The notes below the pieces were generated by a model. The model saw only the letters and a program-made list of their open reading frames with translations. It was not told where the DNA came from and made no database searches. DNA of 64,000 nt from Helianthus annuus. Taxonomy: Eukaryota; Streptophyta; Magnoliopsida; Asterales; Asteraceae. The DNA is taken from NCBI RefSeq assembly GCF_002127325.2, contig NC_035443.2, forward strand, positions 147,636,415-147,700,414, in the 5' to 3' direction. The position numbers were made by a program, and so were the translations under genes. Shown piece after piece: positions 22,264 to 34,129 of this stretch (position 1 is the stretch's first letter; each line of letters begins with the position of its first letter).

Positions 22264-22694
22264 TGTAGGATCGTGTGACGTCCTGATGAGTCGATCAGAA
22301 GAGCGCTTAGACAGAATCAGAGGCGGAATTCATTGATTCGGTCTTCTTTAGCTTGTATTCACTATTAATTGTTTCTTGTATTGATTATAACGAATATACA
22401 GTCACGGAGACACTTCGACAGAGCTTCGCTGTCGGAAATCACAACTGTTACAACTAAAATCGTTTGAAGCCTATATATACTAGATAGCCTGACCGTTTGA
22501 ACATGCTCAAACGGTTAGCAAACCTTCAAACGGTCAGCCTCTTCAAACGGACAGCTTCAAACGGTCAGCCTCTTCAAACGGCCAGGCTTCATTCAAACGG
22601 CCAGGCTTGTTTTTCCTTGATTTCAAGCCCAATCTGACCTCCAAAGAACCCAAGACTCGACATAAGACAAAGACGACAAATGAGTGCACCAACA
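22264..22694 (-). repeat. T5 5' LTR (right)
   Basis: It is the second copy of the 431-432 bp LTR with the same CAAACGG array (about 22495-22600) and ends next to the right ATTAG duplication. Confidence 0.85.
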
Positions 22695-23033
22695 ATTAGA
22701 CCTATTAACACCAACCTCTACCCTTATCCTGCTGAAACCCAACTTCCAATAAATTTAGAACCAACTATCCCAAAACCTTTAATCCACACCCAACCTTTAG
22801 GAGAAATGGACGAGTGGTGGACTAACGACTGGAAGTTTCAAAACCTCCTTAATAACCCTTATACCTTTTTCCCTCAGTTCGACCCAGAACCTATACCAAA
22901 CCCACCAATGAGCAATGAAAACTTAGCTGAACTCCGCCATTTTGGCGAGGAGCTGGTGAGTGCAGGGAATAGGATCTGGGAGGTGGGAGAACAAATCTCC
23001 TGGAAGTACGACGAGAGGGAACGTCGCTTCTAA
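22695..23033 (+). pseudogene. T4 accessory ORF, 3' part
   Basis: After T5 the frame resumes (the TSD ATTAG is the first 5 bases) with a Pro-rich sequence and a C-terminal acidic/aromatic stretch (MDEWWTNDWKF, then a helix-like ELRHFGEELVSAGNRIWEVG), ending at 23033. It has no catalytic motif. Joined conceptually to 16083-16492 it would be a protein of roughly 250 residues of unknown role. The 3' part alone is uninterrupted. Confidence 0.5.
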
Positions 23034-23307
23034 AAATACCAGCTGACGAGGGATAGTTGGGAGACTATGCTTGTATAATAACAATAATAATAAAAATATA
23101 ACTCTGTAAAATAACTTAAAAATAAAACTTCTGTAAAATAACAGTGTGTACGGATGCCCAATATAATCTACAAAAATGAAAGTCGAGAAATCGACAATTT
23201 TGGCTATACATGTCTGGTAAAATTTGCGTGATTGTGTACAATTGTTTTGTTATATTTGGTTATCAAATTATTTGTTACTAATTATTTATACATATATTAA
23301 TTACCAG
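23034..23307 (+). other. T4 spacer between accessory ORF and gag
   Basis: This is AT-rich noncoding spacer with a short ATA/AATA-rich tract at about 23080-23125. I see no gene or clear signal in it. Confidence 0.5.
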
Positions 23308-24472
23308 ATGGAAAATGCTGATAATGAACCAGTTAATGAGATTAATCAATCTGAGCATAACAATGAGGATCACTTCCTCAATAGGCAAGATATCGAGAAT
23401 ATCGTTGCTCAAGGGATAGCCAATGCTATTCCAGCAATCCTGGCTGCTGCTCAGAAACCTCTTGAACCTCAACAAATTATTCCTAGTAAACGTACAAGAA
23501 GATAACTGTAGTAATAGCATAAACGGAGGCGGCAACCATGCTAATCACGATAATGATCCACTGCAGGCCCCACTCCTTAAGAAAATGAAAGCTGAAACGC
23601 CTGATTGCACTTACAAAGAATTTCTTGTTTGTAAACTAGCTGAATTTGCAGGCAATGAAGGGGCGACTGTGACACTGCGTTGGTTAGAGAAAACCGAAGC
23701 AGTAATTATGATAAGTAAATGTGTTGAAGACGACAAAGTTATGTATGCGTCGCATCTTTTTAAAGAAGGGGCGCTAGAATGGTGGAATACGGTACTTCAA
23801 GCCAAAGGAAGAAATATGGCCTTTGCCATGAATTGGGAGGAATTTAAACAACTAATAGAAAGGAAATTTTGTCCTGAATATCAAAAAGAACAAATGACAA
23901 ATAAATTCCTAAACCATCGGATGATAGGTGTAGACTGTCGAGGATATACTTCGATATTCTTCGAATATGCTAGAGTGGTACCAACGCTGGCTTCGCCAGA
24001 ATCGGTACTCATTTATCGCTATATTTGGGGATTGATTGGCGAAATCCGTAATATCGTTAAAGCTGTGAGACCTCGCACTATTGACGATAGAGAAGAATTA
24101 GCTAACACCCTAACTGACGAGCTGGTACGCACAAGAGAAGAAAACCGGAAAAAGGAATTGGCTCAGAAAATTACCCAAGGATTTCGTATGGGTAATAATA
24201 GCAAGTTCAAGAAGAGAGGAACCGGGCAATCTTCCACTCCGCCTTTCTGCAAGAATTGCAGAAAGAAACATTTTAGAAAATGCAATGAAACCTGCAACTT
24301 TTGCAAAGCTATAGGACATCGTGAGGAAGATTGTAGGAAAAAGACCAGGATCTGCTATAACTGTGGAGAAACTGGGCATTTCAGAACCGAATGCCCCAAA
24401 TTGGTTAAACCAGCAGACAACAAAGCCAAGACGGCCAACGGAGCTACTAAGAAGAATGCCAACGCATTCTAG
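23308..24472 (+). pseudogene. T4 gag
   Basis: An ATG at 23308 begins MENADNEPVNE. A frameshift near 23490-23505 joins it to the frame of the ORF ending 24472. The capsid-like region includes the retrotrans_gag-type motif (ALEWWNTVL ... WEEFKQLIERKF). Two zinc knuckles follow: C-N-F-C...H...C near 24290 and CYNCGETGHFRTEC near 24353. The stop is TAG at 24470-24472, after which the frame stays open into protease, so the stop may be a point mutation in a gag-pol fusion. Confidence 0.75.
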
Positions 24473-27400
24473 TTGACCACCCAAGAAGCAGAACTTATTC
24501 CAGATGTGATAGCTGGTACGTTCCTAGTTCACAACGTGTATGCAAAAGTATTATTTGACTCTGGTGCAAACCAATTTTTTATTAATACTTCATTCTGCCA
24601 AGCTCTTTAATTACCTTTGACCAACCTTAGGCAGATTTTTACAGTCGAAACTGCAGATGGAAATTCTGTTAACATAGATACGGTTTTGCAAGAAGGAAAG
24701 ATAGAACTCTTAGGCCATAAATTTTCTCTAAACCTGTTACCTATGAAATTAGCCGGATTCGATGTCGTGTTAGGAATGGATTGGTTAGTAGCCAACCATG
24801 CTCGAATCCTTTGTGAAAAAAATTCTGTAGAAATTCATACCCCCACAGGAGAGGTAATCTCAATTATAGGAGATAAACCACGTAAACCACTGAAATTCAT
24901 TTCAGTAATGAAGTTGGCCAGTTATTCGAGAAAACAAGAAATGGTGTATATGATTTCAATAATCACTAACACTAAGGGTAAGAAACTCCAAGAAATTCCA
25001 ATAGTATCAGAATACCCAGATGTATTCCCAGAAGAATTACCTGGATTACCACCTGATAGGGAAGTAGAGTTTAGAATTCATCTAATTCTTAGAATTACAC
25101 CCATAGCCAAGGCCCCTTATCGGTTAGCACCCACAGAAATGCTGGAACTGAAAAAGCAATTAGATGAATTACTAAGTAAAGGTTTTATACAACCTAGTTC
25201 ATCCCCGTGGGGAGCGCTAGTATTGTTTGTGAAAAAGAAAGATGGGTCAATGAGAATGTGTACTGATTATAGGGAATTGAATAAGGTTACCATTAAGAGT
25301 CGATACCCATTACCTAGGATTGATGACCTTTTTGATCAACTTCAGGGAGCTAGGTATTTTTCTAAGATAGATTTGCGCTTCGGATACCATCAGTTGAAAG
25401 TACAAGAAGAAGACATACCTAAAACTGCTTTCAGAACTAGGTATGGTCATTATGAGTTTACAGTCATGCCCTTCGGACTAACGAATGCACCTGCAGCATT
25501 CATGGACATGATGAATCGGATCTGTAAACCGTACCTGGATAAATTCGTAATTGTCTTCATCGACGATATACTTATTTATTCCAAAAGTCAGGAAGAGCAT
25601 TGTGAACACCTGCATGCATTCTTCACCTTGTTAAGAAAGGAGAAGCTTTACGCCAAATTCTCGAAGTGTGAATTCTGGCTGCAAGAAGTGCAATTTTTTG
25701 GGCATATGGTGAATCACAAAGGTATTCACGTAGATCCCTCCAAAATAGAAGCAATTACCAAATGGAAAGTCCCGCAATCAGCTATGGAAGTTAGAAGTTT
25801 TCTAGGATTAGCCGGATATTATAGGCGATTCATTAAAATTTTTTCTAAGATAGTTGTGCCATTAACAAAGCTAACTTGTAAAGCAGTTAAGTTTGAATGG
25901 GGACCTAGGCAAGAAGAAGCTTTTAAGGTTTTAAAGCAAAAGTTAACAAACGCTCCAATTCTAGCCCTTCCAGAAGGAACAGAAGATTTTGAAGTCTACT
26001 GCGATGATTCTAAGTTAGGATTAGGATGTGTGTTAATGCAACGCAAAAAGGTAATTGCGTACGCCTCAAGACAATTAAAAAGTCATGAAGAAAATTATAC
26101 AACTCATGACTTAGAGTTGGGAGCCATAATTTTTGCCCTTAAATTTTGGAGACATTATCTGTACGGAAGTAAGTTTACTGTCTACACGGATCACAAAAGT
26201 TTAAAATATATATTTGGGCAAAAAGAATTAAACATGAGACAAAGAAGATGGATGAAAATTCTAAATGACTACGCCTGTGATATTCAGTATCACGAAGGGA
26301 AAGCAAATGTAGTCGCGGATGCCTTAAGTCGCAAGTATCATGAGAAACAACGACAAGTTCGTGCTCTTAGATTAAATATGCAATTAGATTTAATGGAACA
26401 TTTAAAGAAAGTTCAAGAAACAGCAATCGAAGACGATGCTGAAGGAATGAAAGGACGAATAAAAGAGTTAGAGCGAGGAAATGATAGAATTTGGAGACTT
26501 CATAAGAAGATAATTTGGGTACCTAAGCAAGGGAAATTAAGAAATAAGATTTTAGAAGAAGCTCATAAATCTAGGTATACCATGCATCCCGGTAACAATA
26601 AGATGTATCAAGATTTAAGAAATAATTTCAGGTGGATAGGTATGAAAAAGGACATAGCTAGATATGTTTCTAAGTGTCTTACTTGTTCACAAGTAAAAGA
26701 AGAACATCAGAAACCTTCGGGATTACTACAACAATTAGAAATGCCTGTATGGAAGTGGGAACTCATAACAATGGACTTTGTTACTAAGTTACCCAAAACC
26801 AGAAAAGGTAATGATGCGATTTGGGTAATTATAAACCGATTAACCAAATCAGCTCATTTTCTACCTATGAAGGAAACCTTTAGCATGGAAAGGTTAGCCA
26901 AATTGTATGTAGGCGAAGTAGTATCCTTACATGGAGTGCCACTCTCCATTGTATCGGATAGAGATAGTCGTTTCACTTCCCATTTCTGGACTAGTTTCCA
27001 GAAAGCAATGGGAACCCGACTAAATTTAAGTACTGCATATCATCAACAAACAGATGGACAAAGTGAAAGGACGATACAAACTTTGGAAGACATGCTCCGG
27101 GCATGTGTGATAGATTTTGGTGTAAACTGGGATGCTCACTTACCTTTAATCGAATTCTCCTATAACAATAATTATCATGCAAGCATCGAAGCTGCCCCAT
27201 TCGAAGCACTGTATGGACGAAAATGCAGAACCCCAGTTTGTTGGGCAGAAATAGGAGAAAGTCAATTATCAGGTCCTGAAATCGTGCAAGAAACCACCGA
27301 CAAGATCACTCAGATCATGGAAACACTGAAGACTGCTCGAGATCGCCAAAAGAACTATGCCGACAATCGACGTAAACCATTAGAGTTTCAAGTTGTAGAC

Positions 27401-27811
27401 AAGGTACTCTTGAAAGTTTCTCCTTGGAAAGGAGTAGTACGGTTCGGTAAGAAAGGAAAGCTGAGTCCAAGATACGTAGGACCATTTCCTGTGATTCAAC
27501 GAATAGGACCAGTTGCTTATCGTTTACAACTACCAGAAGAGTTAGCAGGAGTACATGATGTGTTTCATGTATCCAACCTCAAGAAATGCCTATCTGACGA
27601 ATCCCTGGTAGTACCTCTTCAAGATATAGAGGTAAATGAAAAGCTGAAATTCGTGGAAAAACCACTGCAGATAGAGAACAGAAAAATCAAGTTTCTCAAG
27701 CACAAGCGATTGGTACTAGTTAAAGTCAAGTGGGAGTCGAAAAGAGGACCCGAATACACCTGGGAGCTGGAATCAGAGATGAAGCGAAAATATCCTCACT
27801 TATTCCAATAA
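24473..27811 (+). CDS. T4 pol polyprotein (protease, RT, RNase H, integrase, chromodomain-like end)
   Basis: The protease active site LFDSGA lies near 24547-24564, and one TAA at 24608-24610 separates it from the 1064-codon open frame at 24617-27811. In that frame the protease C-terminus (GMDWLV) is near residue 55, RT FIDD near 314-317, RNase H YCDDS near 461, and the integrase zinc finger at about 640-690. The integrase D, D and E are near 718 (TMDFV), 779 (VSDRD) and 815 (QSERT), all kept. The C-terminus carries a [10 protein letters not shown] motif and a short chromodomain-like end (YTWELE). Apart from the stops before it, this is the most intact pol in the window. Confidence 0.9.
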
Positions 27812-27847
27812 ATCTCGAGGACGAGATTTCAATTAAGGTGGGGAGGA
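27812..27847 (+). other. T4 end of pol and polypurine tract
   Basis: The sequence TCGAGGACGAGATTTC, then AAGGTGGGGAGGA, directly precedes the 3' LTR. It is the usual chromovirus PPT context. Confidence 0.8.
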
Positions 27848-28845
27848 TGTAAGGACCTTCAAAAATGTCCCTAAACAACCCATAACTGAATCAAAACGAA
27901 AGTATACTGTCCCAAACTCAAAATTACTTTCATAAATAGCGAGGTGCTGCTACGATACCGGGTATTAACTCGATCGCTGCTACGATTCAATGTCCGATCG
28001 ATTGAAACTATCCGATGAATGTTTAAGTGTTGCTCAAATTAGGGTTTATACTTCGTCATTCGTCGTGAGGGTTTAATCTCGTGAGTTATCGTAAATGCTT
28101 TATTAGTTACTGACCTAGTTCGTGTGCGTTGTTATTTAAATTAGGTTAACAGGGTAATCAGTAGGCTAAACTCTGCCCGCATAAATCTGCAATGTGAGTC
28201 ATTCTCTTTTTACCAAACTTGCTTTCAAAATCATGTTTGTTTTCAAAGTTATAATTACAGGGATTAAGTCTTTGTAGTCTTCAAATACAGCCGGTATGTG
28301 GGGTTTTGTATACATTACTTGATATCCATCACCATTGGACAACGGGTTAGCCAAGGGGTGATATAACCATAGTCACAGACACCATTGGACAACGAGATAG
28401 CCAATAGGTGGTCGAGTGACAAATAGCGTGGGTATATGGTTGACATATATAAACATTGTAATCGCTCTTAATACTGGAAATTATAACAATCTGTCATTTT
28501 TAGACAAAAAGAATGATTCACTCAGTATTTCCCCGCTGACAAAACCTTTTTAAAACATGTTTTCAGGTGATCTGTTGTGATCCAGGAAAAGTGCGGTGAA
28601 GCACTACAAGCTTAAGGAAGTGGCTCAATATAAATAAAGAAACATGTTTTTTAAAATAAAGATTTCCCAGCGAAATCACTTTATTGTAAATTACGGGGTT
28701 TATCCTAAATTATGAAATAAACTAAACGGGCATTTCAAGCTTTAAAAGATCCTGTATAAAATCTTCCGCTGTCGCATCAATTAAATACCACGGGGTTCCT
28801 GTCTCGCGGCTCTTGACCGGGTCAAACCGGGCTAGGGCCATGACA
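27848..28845 (+). repeat. T4 3' LTR with promoter deletion
   Basis: Compared with the 5' LTR it lacks about 318 bp (equivalent to 14091-14408) containing the CpG inverted repeats and TATA box, and lacks one copy of a 40-bp repeat. The end CCATGACA and the flanking TCGAG fix its border. Confidence 0.85.
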
Positions 28846-29325
28846 TCGAGACAATCCCGCTGACTCTGTGAATGATCAATTTTATGTGTTTTATGTGGTT
28901 TTATGTGTTTATATATTTCGATTTTTGGAAACCTTACACTTTTCGCTTTACTAAACGCGCACAACTCGCACTGCACTATTATCTAAACACGCTAACAAAT
29001 CGCAGCCAATCTATGAACCCTCGCATGCTATGATACTCGCTTATATTACTCGTTATCGCTACTCGCACTTGCAACTCTCGAACGCGCTTCGTGAAATTGA
29101 AAGATAGGTGAATACGTGCAAAATATGTAGGTGAATACGTGCAAAATATAGTTGAATATGTGCTTACGTGGATTACGTGGATTACGTGCTTATGTGCTTA
29201 TGTGGATTATGTGCCTATGTGATAGATGTGTTCATGAGCTTTACACAAAGGAGTTTTTGGTGGTATGCAAAACTATACTCGATATGATTGAAACTCAAAC
29301 CATGTAACGATGTTTGCTGCAGACA
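28846..29325 (+). other. T2 leader, second part, with TACGTGGAT/TATGTGC repeats
   Basis: Noncoding leader just before T2 gag. At about 29105-29230 short degenerate units (GTGAATACGTGCAAAATA, then TACGTGGAT and TATGTGCT) are repeated in tandem. The frame at 28722-28976 on minus crosses the T4 border and is not a gene. Confidence 0.65.
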
Positions 29326-29910
29326 ATGTCATCATTTGGTTCCCACACTTCCCGCACTACTCTCCGCAACCACGCTGATAAACGCATCGCCTCTCTAGTC
29401 GCCAAGGAAATGGCTAAGGTCATTCCACAGATCGTCAGCGAGATCAACAAGGTGAAGAGCAGCTCCTCTGTTGATTCAAAGAGCGACTCGCCAAGGGCTT
29501 CTTTTAGCTTCAAGCAATTCAAGGCCTGTGGCCCTAAAGACTTAACTGGTGAAGACGGGCCCAGCGCCATGTTTCAGTGGTTTGACTCGATTGAAGTCAC
29601 TCTTCGTCAAAGCGGATGCCTAGACAACCTCCGCACTGTTAACGCAACTGGGGTCTTTCAGTCCAGGGCTCTGGACTAGTGGACTGCCGAATGAAACAGA
29701 CGAGGTAACGATGCAGCCTATTGACTTTTTTGGCAGGAATTGAAGGAAATCATGATGAAAGAATTATGTCCCCCACATGAGCTCTAGAAGTTAGAGAACG
29801 AGTTTTGGAATATCAAGCAAGAAGGTGGCGACAATGCTGGTCTTACTTCTCGCTTTAAGAAGCTCAGCATCATCTGTCCTAGACAAGTCTCGACTCTCGA
29901 CATCACAATA
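29326..29910 (+). pseudogene. T2 gag, N-terminal part
   Basis: An ATG at 29326 begins MSSFGSHTSRTTLRNHADK, followed by the Tekay-type capsid start (FKACGPKDLTGEDGPSAMFQWF). Stops at about 29677-29679 and later break the frame, and T6 cuts it at 29911. The coding sense continues at 48737. Confidence 0.75.
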
Positions 29911-30368
29911 TGTAGATCCCAAAACGTATCCGGATCACAGTGGTTGGTTGTTTTAACCCATAACACCTATTGATTAGGTGTTTGAGATATGAAAAGTTAA
30001 GAAAGATCAAAGATGAAGGTGAAGCTAATGGATTAATGAATACAACAAGTGTTGTATTGAATCCAAACAATAAGATATAACAATAAACCACCTTGGATAT
30101 CAGATTTGAGCACAAGATCAACACAAGAATGTAACAACACCAATATTCATTGAAGAGCCAAAAGCTTGAGTTTGTTACAAGGCATGAGCTATTTATAGTG
30201 TTCCTGATTAGCCAGCAAATTTATAAATTTGCTGGAATCTTATCTACACTAGGTCAGGAACAATACTATTAGAGAATTACAAAATAAGCCCTTGCACATT
30301 CTAATTAGCTACAAACTATGACTGAACTAATCCAGCACAAGTATCAACGATCTTCAAAAGTTCTAACA
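29911..30368 (-). repeat. T6 3' LTR (left)
   Basis: The sense TATA (CTATAAATAGC) is at 30189-30200 on the complement. Just sense-upstream is a perfect 24-bp palindrome at 30212-30235. Confidence 0.85.
30212..30235. promoter_or_regulatory. Perfect 24-bp palindrome in T6 LTR
   Basis: Two 12-base arms (CCAGCAAATTTA and its exact complement TAAATTTGCTGG) meet with no spacer, 12 bp sense-upstream of the TATA box. The twin in the other LTR is 48580-48603. It could bind a dimeric factor; this is inference from symmetry and position. Confidence 0.65.
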
Positions 30369-30401
30369 ATATCCCCCCTAGATCGTTGCATACTTGTCTT
30401 T

Positions 30402-33170
30402 TCATTCTTCAGTTATGGCGGCTGGATTCTCAGTAGCTTGCTTCTCGGGCTCTATTGGATTTTCTTCGTTAATTGTTGTTTCTGGTGGTGCCTCGGTCTC
30501 GGTTGGTGCTTCCGGAGTTTCTTGAGTAATTATAGCTTCACAAATTGGTTGGTCCTCCTTAGTGGCCTCATATGTGGATGAGGCCGGAGGTGGTGATGTG
30601 GTGGTGGGTTCAGTAGTAGAAGCAGAAGTTCCTTCTTTCTTTCGTTCGTGTTTCTTCTTCTTTCTTGCTTCCTTTTTCTTATCATCCTTTTCTTTCCTCT
30701 TCTCAATTTTATCAACCAAATCCAGCATATCTCTTTTCAACTTCCATGCTCGCTCCACCGCTCTCTGAAATAACGCAGCCTCTTCCAAATTTGTATTTCC
30801 GGCTCCTACATTTATACGGCTAGCGTTTAATATTGTCAGATCTGAGAGCCCAAACATAAAGACATCCATCAGATCCAGAATACGAATATCTTCATTTTCA
30901 TTGGATCTTATTACAGCTTCACCAGTCCTGCTGTCATAAAACCATTTCTTAAAATTAGTGAGAGCGACAGGAACTTCTTCTGGGAGCTTGATCCTCGTGA
31001 CAACTTTGGCTGGGTTGATTACCCACGTCACTTTACCCTTTCCAGTTACTGGATCGATGGTTGTTTTTGAAACTCTGCGTCTAGGACGCTGCAGAGCATG
31101 ATCTGGGAAACCCTTGTTACTTTCTTTGGCAATTATTCGCTCGAAATCCCTCCCGATTCCTCTTTCTTCATGGTTTAATATGTCTAGACGACCAAGTTCC
31201 CGTAGATCCCACCTAGGAAGTGTGAAAAGATCAAAGCCAGTTTGGAAATACTGGATTACTCCACCACGTCTCTTTACCACGAACATTCCACGAAGATTGT
31301 CATACATCCAGCTGATTATTTTATCCGTAGCTTCAGTCTTTTCCACTGTTATTACTTGATAGAAATCCGGGAGTCGTTCTCTCTCTTTCTTAAACCATTC
31401 AGGGTGCTCAGGAGAGAAGGTTTTTCCATTCTTTTGTTCATAGAGAACTTCGTCTTCAAGACCCCATTCAAGAAACTTTGCTGACATATCATCCCGATCC
31501 ACAACCTCTTCATCACTTTCGTTTCCTTCCGATACTTTGTCGACCGATTCCAAACGCTTTTTCTTTGCTTCTGCCTCCTTTTCTTTTCTAGTTGTTTCTT
31601 CTTCTATGAAAGCATCAAAGTCAAAGATTTCTTCAAAGGTGAACATTGGCTCGACTTTCATTTTCTCACACATGCTTCTCATCATTCTATACATTTTCTC
31701 CAACCCTGCTTGCAGGAATCTGATGAATTTGGACTGCTTAGCCATGTATGCAGTCATTTCTTTGTTTTTCTTCCTCTGATCCTTGATCTTTTCCCTCAGA
31801 AGGTTCGTGTCGTTTACTTGATTCTTTAGCAGACAGATTTCTTTGGCAACTGAAGGCCCAGTATCTTTGATCAGCTTGTCGTAGAGTTCTTGAAAGGGGC
31901 GAACCCTTTGTGGAGGTATTGGAGGCCTTGAAATCCTTGTTGGCTACATAGGGGACACTTTGGAGGGGCCTTGACTTGCTGGGACTTCAACAGGATCAAC
32001 AAGTAAGGTGTCAACAAATTCATTCATTCTTTGAACTTCCTCAGGCACCGTCTCTGGTCTTTCTGAGGATGATATCTCTTTTCTCTTCAACTTCTTTTCT
32101 CTTTTCTCCTTTTCTTGCAAGGCGTGAATTGCTTTCAAATCTTTAATGTGCTGGCGTTGTTCTTCTGACTCGCCCGCCCTTATGCCTGCCTCCATAAATC
32201 GTTCAGTGCTTTCCGACGCCCTATTCTTTTTGGGTGGAACGTCTTCAGCTGCCTGTTTTTCTTTCCTTTTTCCTTTAGCTCATTCTTCTTTTGTGGCTGC
32301 TTCGGCTTGAGCTTGAGCAGCTCGCTATTGTTTTTCTCGAACAACTTCTTTGTACCTTTTATAAGCCTCCTTGACTATTGGTAATCTCTCTGCTTGGTAC
32401 ATCCAATCATGCAACAGCACCCATTCATTGGTCTTTATCTCAGTGTACTGACGGCTAGTGGGTACGTGGAACTTGTAAACATTTCCATCGTTTGGCAGAT
32501 CCTTGTGTTGATCATTGATAAGCACCTGAATGAATCTTGGATACATCGCCCACGTAGCTCCACTTGCATTTTCAAGCATATAGTTGAATATTAATCCAGA
32601 GAGATTAAACTTCTGATTAAGACATAAATTCAGCATGGCTGCCGACCATTCCAAGTTCAAACCATCAAAGCCACCCTTTCTGTGAGCCAAACTCATAGAA
32701 ATAACATGAACAATGAATCTCCAGTCTCTGGTGAGTCCTCCTCTCTTGATCTCTTTCTTATGACTGAAATCTCCAGCGTAGCCCATTCCTTGAAAACCAT
32801 CAAGAATGTCATCTTTGCTCATGCTTAACGGATCTTGATCATTGTCTAGCAGCTTCAGAACCTGACGGATCCTGTCTTCAGTCACTTCTACTCTTTTGTT
32901 GCGAACCGTTGACACTATCCCTCTTTTGTTGTTGATGGTTTCTACTTTTGCGTTTTCCCAGAATTCTTGTATGTGAATGTTGTAAACCTAAACTGCTGTC
33001 TCCACAGCATAACCGATTCTGCTGGAACGTACCCATCTACTCACATCTTCAAAATCTAGAGGCACTTCGTCCAGGTTGATGCTTTGATTATGTTTCAACG
33101 TTTTATCCCACTCGAGAATCTTCACCATACGGCACATGGCACGTAAAACGAGGCAAGTTAGAACGAACAT
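30402..33170 (-). pseudogene. T6 extra ORF downstream of pol (env-like position)
   Basis: The minus-strand ATG at 33170 directly follows an in-frame TAA, which fixes the start. The frame runs about 920 codons to 30402 with nonsense codons near 32985, 32322, 32279 and 31941. The N-terminal third is globular (LTRDWRFIVHVISMSL ... MYPRFIQVLIND); the middle is Lys/Glu-rich and likely helical; the next domain (DFYQVITVEKTEATDKIISW) is followed by a basic then Pro/Thr/Glu-rich tail. I see no signal peptide or membrane segment, so it is not an obvious envelope. Similar ORFs accompany copia elements in Asteraceae, to my recollection. Function unknown. Confidence 0.65.
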
Positions 33171-33265
33171 TTACATGGGAAACTATGCACAAGAAACTAT
33201 ATACAAAAAATGAACAAGATTATATAAAATGTTAGATCAATTAAATTAATGAATTTTAAAAACAA

Positions 33266-33680
33266 AGTTAAAATCGCTGGCAAGACATGGTTGTCTTCGC
33301 TGGTGCTAGTTATCGAAATCCGGAGACCAGATCAGTCAACGAAGATGGTTCATCATTGCTGACTTCGCTGGCCGACTAGACACTGGTTACCGGTATCATC
33401 GCTACCGTCGCTCATGAACCGGACTCGTGTCTTCGCTGAGCTCGCTAGTTGTCCGATTAGCTTTGTCGATATCAAATCCTGATCAAGTTTTATTTCGCTA
33501 GCGAACTTAAACGAGGACAGAGTCTTGTCTCCAGAAATGATTTACCAGCGAAGGCAAGATACTACTTCGCTACACGAGCGAAATAGATCGTTAGCTGGTT
33601 GCTCGAACTCGCGTTCGAGACTTTTGAGATTCCTAGTAAATTCGCCATGTTCACTGTCATCATGGTAAGTTCGCTGGCAC
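33266..33680 (-). repeat. T6 TTCGCTGG-type motif array, 3' side
   Basis: Roughly ten copies of (C/T)TTCGCT(G/A)G or its variants lie on the plus strand at irregular spacing. A matching array lies in the leader (47580-48025), so the motif brackets the coding region. Confidence 0.65.
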
Positions 33681-34129
33681 CATAAATTTCTTATAAAACC
33701 CTTTTTGAAACCCTTTAACTGTTCATGTTCAACCGATCAATCATGAGTTTTGCACAAGTCTAAACTTATGCAGTCATTTAATGTCGGATTCAACTCGGTT
33801 TTTACACTTGTATCGTCAACAGATTTGCAATGCATCAAGAACAAACAAACCCCATATAATATCGAAACTCAAAACCCACACAAAGTATGAAGTATTAACC
33901 ATTAAACCCAACCGATCAAGAAGAGAAAGGAACGATCAACAACTGAAAACATCAATTTAGTGAAGAAGAGTACCTGATAATCTTGAATGGATTTGAATCT
34001 TGTGTCAATTTTATAATAAAGTTCGGTGACAAACAGGAGAGAAGACGAAGAAACCGTTTTGACTTGTTTGAAAAGTTTGAATATTTACAGACGGTTAAAA
34101 AAATTGTATATATATATGAATCTTGATAA

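Larger units (their letters stand above)
16493..22694 (-). mobile_element. T5: non-autonomous (gag-only) copia element, minus strand
   Basis: Direct LTRs (16493-16924 and 22264-22694) start TGTAGG and end CCAACA on the plus strand, with perfect ATTAG duplications (16488-16492, 22695-22699). The PPT complement (ACTCCCCCT) adjoins the left LTR and the PBS adjoins the right LTR, so the element reads on minus. Internal coding capacity is gag only; no integrase, RT or RNase H motif occurs in the 5.3-kb interior. By hand count the LTRs differ at about 10 of 431 positions. It disrupts the T4 accessory ORF. Confidence 0.9.
14051..28845 (+). mobile_element. T4: Ty3/gypsy chromovirus-like element
   Basis: It starts TGTAAGGACC and ends CCATGACA. 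The flanks are TCGGG (14046-14050) and TCGAG (28846-28850), a TSD with one mismatch. It has LTRs (1355 and 998 bp), a PBS, an accessory ORF, gag and a long pol in the order protease-RT-RNase H-integrase-chromodomain-like tail. T5 is inserted in the accessory ORF. By hand count the LTRs differ at about 30 of 998 shared positions, plus two large gaps. Confidence 0.9.

Noticed and set aside
30402..30768. Plus-strand ORFs inside the T6 extra ORF (30318-30581, 30562-30768)
   Set aside because: They are antisense shadows of the minus-strand frame, with low-complexity Ser/Phe composition and no start context.
30402..33170. Calling the T6 extra ORF an envelope gene
   Set aside because: No signal peptide, transmembrane segment or fusion-like stretch is visible; only the position is env-like.
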